DNA of 41,331 nucleotides from an uncultured Saprospiraceae bacterium (GTDB lineage Bacteria > Bacteroidota > Bacteroidia > Chitinophagales > Saprospiraceae). Below are positions 35,620-41,331 of this stretch, piece after piece. Under the pieces are notes generated by a model. It did not search any database. It was not told the origin of the DNA and saw only the letters and a list, made by a program, of their open reading frames with translations. Within the stretch, counting starts at the first letter, position 1. Every line of letters begins with the position of its first letter. The position numbers and the translations under genes were made by a program. The stretch is taken from NCBI GenBank assembly GCA_937997635.1, contig CALLFA010000034.1, positions 1-41,331 of the forward strand, given 5' to 3'.

Positions 35620-37167
35620 ATGCATAAGTTTAAGTACAATGCCTTCTGGAATTTATCAAGTCCTTGGACATCACTAGTAATCCTCTGCATTGGTTTATGT
35701 ATTTCATGTGCAGAACCTGATAAGACGGATGATAAAAGTAAGACGCATAATCCCAATATACTATTTCTATTTGCAGACGATCAACGAGATGGGACAATTG
35801 CTGCATTGGGCAACAATGATATCATCACACCACACTTAGATCAATTGGTAAACAACGGCACCACCTTTGAAAATGCTTACATTATGGGAGCGATGAATGG
35901 AGCTGTTTGCGCACCAAGTCGCGCTATGCTGATGACAGGTCGTACCTTATTTAGTATTGATCCGACTGGAAATACAATAGATAAGGCACACACGACTTTG
36001 CCTAAAGCATTAGAGAACGCTGGTTATCAAACTCACCACATAGGCAAATGGCACAATGGCCGAGATGCATTTATACAAAGCTTTGCCGGGGGGAAGAATA
36101 TATTTTTTGGAGGTATGCACAGTCAATACAATGTGCCAACCTATGATTACTCTTTCGCAGGGCATTATGAAAATGATAACACAAATCCACTATCTCCAAA
36201 GCATTCCTCTGAATTATATGCCGAGGCTGCCATAGATTTTATAAATAATTATAATGATGAAAATCCGTTCTTTACTTACGTCGCTTTTCAGGCACCGCAT
36301 GATCCAAGAGAGATGCCTGACGAATATCTGAAAATGTACGACAGTAAGAATGTGCCGCTGCCACCCAACTTTATGGCAAAACATCCTTTTGATAATGGTG
36401 AATTAGATATTAGAGATGAATGGCTGGCGGGCTACCCACGCACTAAGTTGGAAGTGCTAGCCAACATAAAAGCGTATTATGCAATGATCACCCATTTGGA
36501 CGCTCAGATTGGAAGAATCATACAAGCACTTAAGAATAAAGGACTTTATGAAAATACAATCATTGTCTTTGCTGGGGATAATGGATTAGCTGTTGGTCAA
36601 CACGGGCTATTGGGCAAACAAAATCTTTACGAACATAGTATAAATGTGCCATTAATCTTTTCAGGTCCTGGCATTCCAAAAGGAAAAAAATCAACAACAT
36701 TTGCCTACCTCTCAGATTTATATTCTACGTTTATTGAACTAGGCCCGAAGGTAGAACCTCCTGCTACAGTAGAAGGTCTAAGTCTCAAAGAAGCTATTGT
36801 TGCTGATGCCCAAATTAGAGACGATACATTCCATTGCTATAAAAACTTTCATCGAGCTGCTAGAAATGACAGGTATAAAATCATTAAGTACAATGTGAAA
36901 GGTACAGTGACTACTCAACTTTTTGATTTGCACGTAGATCCATATGAAATGAAAAATTTAGCAGAGGATACAAATCACGCTGATCAATTAAATATCATGG
37001 AAAGTCTATTGAGAGAGTTGATGGTAGAATTTAAAGATGAAGCTGATTTAGAGAAACCAAATTGGGGAGTTCCTGTCATAAAAGCTTGGAAGGATAAGGT
37101 CGATCAAACTGCAATAAATTACCTGAGAGAGCTTGCACAGAAAGAACGTAAAATGAGAGGGTTTTGA
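35620..37167 (+). CDS. Formylglycine-dependent sulfatase, lipoprotein
   Basis: A 515-residue type I sulfatase from the ATG at 35620. A longer frame from a TTG at 35533 overlaps the previous gene and adds nothing family-like. Lipoprotein signal: SLVILCIGLCISCAEPDK. The catalytic motif CAPSRAMLMTGR contains the Cys that is oxidised to formylglycine (C-x-P-S-R). Metal ligands are visible in NILFLFADDQRDG and VFAGDNGLAVGQHGLLGKQN. The C-terminal LFDLHVDPYEMKNLAED is typical of this family. A sulfatase next to fucose-catabolism genes suggests desulfation of fucan-type glycans; the exact sulfate position cannot be told. An anaerobic- or aerobic-type formylglycine-generating enzyme must be encoded elsewhere. 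Confidence 0.93.
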   Translation: MHKFKYNAFWNLSSPWTSLVILCIGLCISCAEPDKTDDKSKTHNPNILFLFADDQRDGTIAALGNNDIITPHLDQLVNNGTTFENAYIMGAMNGAVCAPSRAMLMTGRTLFSIDPTGNTIDKAHTTLPKALENAGYQTHHIGKWHNGRDAFIQSFAGGKNIFFGGMHSQYNVPTYDYSFAGHYENDNTNPLSPKHSSELYAEAAIDFINNYNDENPFFTYVAFQAPHDPREMPDEYLKMYDSKNVPLPPNFMAKHPFDNGELDIRDEWLAGYPRTKLEVLANIKAYYAMITHLDAQIGRIIQALKNKGLYENTIIVFAGDNGLAVGQHGLLGKQNLYEHSINVPLIFSGPGIPKGKKSTTFAYLSDLYSTFIELGPKVEPPATVEGLSLKEAIVADAQIRDDTFHCYKNFHRAARNDRYKIIKYNVKGTVTTQLFDLHVDPYEMKNLAEDTNHADQLNIMESLLRELMVEFKDEADLEKPNWGVPVIKAWKDKVDQTAINYLRELAQKERKMRGF

Positions 37168-37298
37168 AAAGACCAATTCCACTTGTCGCTTGAGTAAATA
37201 GCAACAATTAACTTTCCTTGAATTCGTCAATAGTGTACTATTCTGGTTGGATTTCTTTAGCATAAAATTTCTATCTTGATCATATATATTGTACAGAC

Positions 37299-38618
37299 GT
37301 GAGCCAACATCTACAAAGCACACCTTCAGTAGTATCTAAAGAAATATTGATACCATTCATATTAGTTACTTCACTTTTTGCATTATGGGGATTCGCAAAT
37401 GCTGTTACAGACCCTATGGTCCAAGCATTTAAAAAGGTATTAGAATTATCCAACTCACAGGCAGCCTGGGTCCAGATGGCTTTCTATGGAGGTTATTTTT
37501 GTATGGCGCTTCCCGCGGCAATATTGATGAGGAAGTATTCTTACAAAACTGGAATATTGATAGGGCTGAGTTTGTATGCTATGGGAGCACTATTATTTTA
37601 TCCTGCAGCGAATACAGAACAGTTTTGGTTTTTTTGCCTCGGATTGTATGTCTTGACCTTTGGGTTGGCTTTTTTAGAAACCGCAGCCAATCCCTATATC
37701 TTAGCTATGGGGTCCAAAGAAACGGCTACTCAAAGACTAAATCTAGCTCAAGCTTTTAATCCAATTGGAAATATTGCTGGCTTACTTGTTGCCCAACAAT
37801 TCGTTTTGGTAAATCTTCAATCAGATAATGTTTCAGATTTTAGTGTGTTGGATGAAGCTGCTAAAACCATGATACGAACTGCTGATTTAATGGTCATTAG
37901 GAATCCATATGTTGTGATGGGTTTGCTCTTGATTGGCGTTTTCCTATTGTTTCTAATCAGTAAAATGCCAGAGTCAAAAGATGATGGAGGGATGCCGAGT
38001 ATAGGTGCTACATTTAAAGTGTTGGGTAAAAATAAGAAATACGTATTCGGTGTACTAGCGCAAATTTTTAATGTTGGCGCACAGATTATGATGTGGACCT
38101 ATATTTACCAATATGCAGAAGCAATTGGCATTGATTCTGTGAGTGCGGGATATTATCAATTGGCAGCTTTTATTGTCTTTTTTTTAGGACGAGCTTTGGG
38201 TACTTATTTATTACGATTTATTAAACCTGAGCGGTTATTGATGTTTTTTGCTTTGGCAGCTACGGCATGTGTTGTGTTAGTAATCTTTGTGGAAGGAATA
38301 TTAGGCCTTTATGCATTGGTATTAACCTCGTTATTTTTATCTATTAATTTCCCAACCATTTACGGTATTGCGCTTGATGATTTGTCTGAGGATCAATCCA
38401 AAGTTGGTTCTGCAGGACTTATAATGGCTATTGTAGGAGGGGCACTTATGCCAAAGTTGCAAGGATCAATTATAGATATAGGTGGAAATGGTGTTGCGGA
38501 TACTTCAATATTAGGTGTCTCAGAAGTTAATGTTTCATTTATTTTACCTCTCTTGTGTTTCTTATTTATTGCCTGGTATGGTCATCACATTTATAAGAAT
38601 TATGAGCTCATTAAATAA
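37299..38618 (+). CDS. FucP-like L-fucose:H+ symporter
   Basis: A 439-residue MFS transporter of the fucose/glucose-galactose permease type with about twelve helices. Family features: FALWGFANAVTDPMVQAFKK in helix 1, QAAWVQMAFYGGYFCMALPA, FLETAANPYILAMGSKETAT and RLNLAQAFNPIGNIAG. The start is GTG at 37299, the only suitable codon before the first helix. It heads a close run of four genes (symporter, SDR, lactonase, SDR), with 9 bases to the next gene. L-fucose is the likely substrate given the neighbours. Confidence 0.9.
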   Translation: MSQHLQSTPSVVSKEILIPFILVTSLFALWGFANAVTDPMVQAFKKVLELSNSQAAWVQMAFYGGYFCMALPAAILMRKYSYKTGILIGLSLYAMGALLFYPAANTEQFWFFCLGLYVLTFGLAFLETAANPYILAMGSKETATQRLNLAQAFNPIGNIAGLLVAQQFVLVNLQSDNVSDFSVLDEAAKTMIRTADLMVIRNPYVVMGLLLIGVFLLFLISKMPESKDDGGMPSIGATFKVLGKNKKYVFGVLAQIFNVGAQIMMWTYIYQYAEAIGIDSVSAGYYQLAAFIVFFLGRALGTYLLRFIKPERLLMFFALAATACVVLVIFVEGILGLYALVLTSLFLSINFPTIYGIALDDLSEDQSKVGSAGLIMAIVGGALMPKLQGSIIDIGGNGVADTSILGVSEVNVSFILPLLCFLFIAWYGHHIYKNYELIK

Positions 38619-38627
38619 TAGAAGACT

Positions 38628-39404
38628 ATGAAATTTAATTTAGATGGAAAGGTAGCAGTGGTTACTGGAGGAGGTAATGGTATTGGAAAGGCAATCGCAA
38701 AGACATTTGCTCAAGCAGGAGCTATCGTTCATGTTTTGGATAAGAATGTAGAAGCAGGTCAATCCACTGTAGATGCCATTATTAGCAAATCGCAACAAGC
38801 ATATTTTTCACATTGCGACGTCACTGATTATAAAAATGTCTCGAAAGTTTTTGAAGATATAAACCAGTCATCTAGACAACTTGATATTCTGATTAATAAT
38901 GCTGGAATTGGCTTTGTAGGAAATTTGGAAAATACATCAGAAGAAGATTTTGATAGATTATATAAGGTAAATGTAAAGGGGGTCTTTTTTGGAATGAAGG
39001 CAGCTATTCCATATCTCAAAAATCGTGGTGGTGTCATTATTAACTTGGCTTCTATAGCTTCATCAGTGGCTCTTGCTGATAGATTTGCTTATTCTATGTC
39101 CAAAGGTGCAGTCTTAACAATGACATATTCTGTAGCTAAGGATTACTTAACAAATAATGTACGCTGCAACAGTATTTCTCCGGCACGAGTACACACCACA
39201 TTCGTTGATAATTTTATTGCCAAAAATTATCCAGGTAGAGAAAAAGAAATGTTTGACAATTTATCTAAGACGCAGCCCATCGGGCGTATGGGTAAGCCAC
39301 AAGAGGTAGCGAATTTAGCTTTATTTCTTTGTTCTGATGAAGCTTCGTTTATTACAGGTACCGATTTTCCAGTTGATGGTGGATTTATAAAATTAAACGG
39401 TTAA
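38628..39404 (+). CDS. SDR dehydrogenase, probable 2-keto-3-deoxy-L-fuconate-type enzyme
   Basis: A 258-residue classical short-chain dehydrogenase. The cofactor motif is TGGGNGIGKAIA (residues 13-24), the NNAG motif is present, and the catalytic Ser and YxxxK appear as NLASIASSVALADRFAYSMSKG. The C-terminus (GTDFPVDGGFIKLNG) is typical. The SISPARVHTTFVDNF segment and position in the run with a fuconolactonase suggest oxidation of 2-keto-3-deoxy-L-fuconate, or possibly the fucose step; this is inference from context. Confidence 0.87.
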   Translation: MKFNLDGKVAVVTGGGNGIGKAIAKTFAQAGAIVHVLDKNVEAGQSTVDAIISKSQQAYFSHCDVTDYKNVSKVFEDINQSSRQLDILINNAGIGFVGNLENTSEEDFDRLYKVNVKGVFFGMKAAIPYLKNRGGVIINLASIASSVALADRFAYSMSKGAVLTMTYSVAKDYLTNNVRCNSISPARVHTTFVDNFIAKNYPGREKEMFDNLSKTQPIGRMGKPQEVANLALFLCSDEASFITGTDFPVDGGFIKLNG

Positions 39405-39445
39405 CTGAAATTACACTGTATTCCTAATTCAGACTTAAATCGCAA

Positions 39446-40303
39446 ATGAAGATAGACGCACATCAACACTTTTGGCAGTTCGATCCAATCAGAGATTCTT
39501 GGATAGATGAAAGCATGGAGACGATTCGAAGAGACTTTATGCCTGATGACTTGCAAGTCCTTTTAACTGCGAATGGTATTGATGCTTGTGTAGCAGTTCA
39601 AGCTGATCAATCCGAAAAGGAAACATTCTTTTTATTGGAATTGGCCCAACAATATTCATTTATAACAGGAGTCGTAGGGTGGGTTGATTTACTTGCCAAT
39701 AATCTAAAGGATCAATTAATTGAATTATCGACAAACCCTTATTTAAAAGGTGTTCGCCATATTGCGCAAGGAGAAGCAGATGATTATTTATCCCGACCTG
39801 ATGTCCAAAATGGAATCCGACAATTAGCTGATTTTGATATGACTTATGATATTTTAGTCTATGCTCATCAGCTGCCTGCTGCAATAGATTTGGTGGAAAA
39901 CTTACCCAATCAAGCATTTGTATTAGATCATATTGGCAAACCCCAAATTTCAAAAGGCTTAGATGACATGTGGAAGCAGAACATATTGCGTCTCAGTCAG
40001 AACCCCCAAGTACATTGCAAAATCTCAGGAATGGTTACCGAGACAATAGACTATAGTTGGTCTCAAGGTGAATTCACCCCTTTTCTCGATTTAGTTTTCG
40101 AAGCATTCGGAACAGATAGGATTATGTATGGTTCGGATTGGCCAGTTTGTCTATTAGCAGCAGAATATAAAGAGCAACTAACCATTGTAGAAACGTACAT
40201 TAGTACATTAACGACTAATGAGCAAGAAAAGGTGATGGGTGGAAATGCAAGTCATTTTTACCGATTAAATAATACGGATAGAAATAATAACAGATGGATT
40301 TAA
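39446..40303 (+). CDS. L-fuconolactonase-like amidohydrolase
   Basis: A 285-residue amidohydrolase-2 (COG3618) protein. It begins MKIDAHQHFWQFDPIRDSWI, with the metal-binding HxH of this family; FVLDHIGKPQI supplies a further His, and GSDWPVCLL is the C-terminal catalytic Asp motif. Length and motif order match L-fuconolactonase (hydrolysis of L-fucono-lactone to L-fuconate). It overlaps the next SDR gene by 10 bases, showing tight coupling. Other lactone substrates (for example L-rhamnono- or galactonolactone) are possible. Confidence 0.9.
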   Translation: MKIDAHQHFWQFDPIRDSWIDESMETIRRDFMPDDLQVLLTANGIDACVAVQADQSEKETFFLLELAQQYSFITGVVGWVDLLANNLKDQLIELSTNPYLKGVRHIAQGEADDYLSRPDVQNGIRQLADFDMTYDILVYAHQLPAAIDLVENLPNQAFVLDHIGKPQISKGLDDMWKQNILRLSQNPQVHCKISGMVTETIDYSWSQGEFTPFLDLVFEAFGTDRIMYGSDWPVCLLAAEYKEQLTIVETYISTLTTNEQEKVMGGNASHFYRLNNTDRNNNRWI

Positions 40304-41094
40304 ATTTAAAAAATAAAATCATAATTGTCACTGGTGGCTCATCAGGAATTGGCTTAGGTATTACACAGACTCTTGTAGAGGAAGGTGCTATTCCATATCT
40401 CATTGGACGTGAAGCACAACAACTGGAAGATACAGTTAAAAACATTAAGAAAACTGGTGGTCAAGCCGCTTACAGTATTGCTGAATTGACAGATCCTAAA
40501 CAATGTAAAGAAGCAATTCATAGAGTCGTTGAAGACTATGGTCGTATCGACGGTCTTGTCAATAATGCTGGCGTGAATGATGGCGTAGGTTTGGAAAGCG
40601 GCGACTATGAGTCCTTCATTGAGTCAATAAATAAAAATGTCACACACTATTTTATGATGGCTCATTTGTCACTTCCATATTTAAAAAAATCAAAAGGAGC
40701 TATTGTCAATATTGGTTCAAAGACCTCTGTTACTGGACAAGGTGGTACTTCTGGATATGCTGCGGCGAATGGTGGTCGAAATGCCTTGACAAGAGAATGG
40801 GCGGTTGAATTATTGCCACACAGCATACGAGTAAATGCAGTGATAGTATCGGAATGTTACACGCCGATGTATGAATCTTGGGTTCAACATTTTGACGATC
40901 CTGAGTCAGTAATGAAAGGGATCACAGATAAAATACCTTTGGAGAATAGAATGACTACGGCCAAAGAAATTGCAGATATGGTTGTATTTCTCATGTCAAG
41001 TCGATCTAGTCATACGACAGGACAATTGATTTTTGTGGATGGTGGATATGTTCATCTGGATCGCGCTGTTTTACATAAACATAAGTCCATGTAA
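40294..41094 (+). CDS. SDR family protein, L-fucose dehydrogenase-like, YxxxN active site
   Basis: A 266-residue short-chain dehydrogenase fold protein. Cofactor motif TGGSSGIGLGIT and NNAG are present. The active-site segment reads SGYAAANGGRNALTREWA: the Tyr (155) is retained but the catalytic Lys four residues later is Asn159. The rest, including TGQLIFVDGGYVHLDRA, resembles sugar dehydrogenases that oxidise L-fucose to its lactone, which would feed the lactonase encoded just before. The missing Lys means activity is uncertain, or another residue substitutes. It may also be a sequencing error or a decaying copy. Confidence 0.85.
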   Translation: MDLNLKNKIIIVTGGSSGIGLGITQTLVEEGAIPYLIGREAQQLEDTVKNIKKTGGQAAYSIAELTDPKQCKEAIHRVVEDYGRIDGLVNNAGVNDGVGLESGDYESFIESINKNVTHYFMMAHLSLPYLKKSKGAIVNIGSKTSVTGQGGTSGYAAANGGRNALTREWAVELLPHSIRVNAVIVSECYTPMYESWVQHFDDPESVMKGITDKIPLENRMTTAKEIADMVVFLMSSRSSHTTGQLIFVDGGYVHLDRAVLHKHKSM

Positions 41095-41141
41095 TTTAGA
41101 TAGATATTGCGTGGGATTATATTTAGTGAATAGGATGTCGT

Positions 41142-41152
41142 CGCTGAAGGCG
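41142..41152 (+). repeat. Short palindromic repeat, element 5
   Basis: CGC-TGAAG-GCG with the same TGAAG loop as elements 4 and 6, followed after 13 bases by AGCATTAACGAC. The weakest family member. Confidence 0.45.
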
Positions 41153-41219
41153 TCTCGCCTCAGCATTAACGACTAAGTCATAACCCACTAACCCAATGTC
41201 GTTTAGTTAAGGATTAAAT

Positions 41220-41324
41220 GACACTGAAGGTGTCACAGCATACAGCCCAGGGTGTAACCCTGGGTTTGAATTGGAATGAGAATTCCATTGGCGCGCGTTT
41301 TTGATTCAAAAACCGTGACAATGG
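41220..41324 (+). repeat. Compound hairpin repeat, element 6, with further hairpins
   Basis: GACAC-TGAAG-GTGTC (41220-41234), linker AGCATACAGCC (41237-41247), CCCAGGGT-GTA-ACCCTGGG (41246-41264), TGGAAT-GAGA-ATTCCA (41272-41287), GTTTTTG-ATT-CAAAAAC (41297-41313). CCATTG (41285-41290) and CAATGG (41319-41324) could pair around the last hairpin. The window ends just after. No T tract of terminator type follows within view. Confidence 0.7.
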
Positions 41325-41331
41325 TTTTAAT

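Overview
The window reads as a chromosomal segment of an AT-rich, probably marine member of the Bacteroidota, most likely a Saprospiria-like lineage. Four things point there. A truncated secreted protein at the left edge ends in a type B type IX secretion (CHU_C, gliding-associated) domain. Several promoters have the TAnnTTTG -7 box of this phylum instead of an E. coli -10. Shine-Dalgarno sequences are largely absent. The alpha and beta subunits of the branched-chain/pyruvate-type E1 are fused in one gene. No tRNA, rRNA, CRISPR array, integrase or transposase was found.

Layout. 1-19.4 kb is mostly housekeeping: a partial T9SS cargo protein, cmk with a DUF2795 gene, queA, a MacB/FtsX-type permease, rpmI-rplT, an L,D-transpeptidase-like lipoprotein, a COG2509 flavoprotein, a DoxX-like protein, a voltage-gated-type K+ channel, a 2TM protein, yaaA, a DUF1573 protein, the fused E1, a dolichol-phosphate-mannose-synthase-like glycosyltransferase, an alpha/beta hydrolase, and a large zincin/propeller/outer-membrane-barrel protein.

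19.4-27.4 kb, all on the minus strand, is the most unusual part. An ECF-like sigma factor, a single-pass membrane protein (candidate anti-sigma factor), a small secreted protein and a TPR-CHAT (caspase-like) protein form a tight operon. A second TPR-CHAT gene follows. It sits behind a duplicated copy of the sigma operon's own promoter region plus the first ten codons of the sigma gene. Both CHAT proteins have an N-terminal signal sequence and a C-terminal membrane anchor, which puts the CHAT domain outside the cytoplasm. Their last ~160-180 residues are almost identical although the rest has diverged. The operonic CHAT gene lacks a normal start codon for its signal peptide.

27.5-41.3 kb is carbohydrate catabolism: an MFS transporter with an apparent one-base frameshift; a GMC oxidoreductase with a Tat-type gluconate-2-dehydrogenase subunit 3; a cytochrome c/DUF6797 lipoprotein; a DUF1080 (3-keto-glycoside hydrolase family) lipoprotein; a formylglycine-type sulfatase; and then a FucP-like symporter, an SDR, an L-fuconolactonase-like amidohydrolase and a second SDR. 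Together these suggest periplasmic 3-keto-glycoside oxidation and a non-phosphorylative L-fucose pathway, as expected for a degrader of sulfated, fucose-containing algal glycans. The two gene-free stretches at 28.8-29.4 kb and 41.1-41.3 kb contain a family of short hairpin repeats whose stems change in a compensating way.
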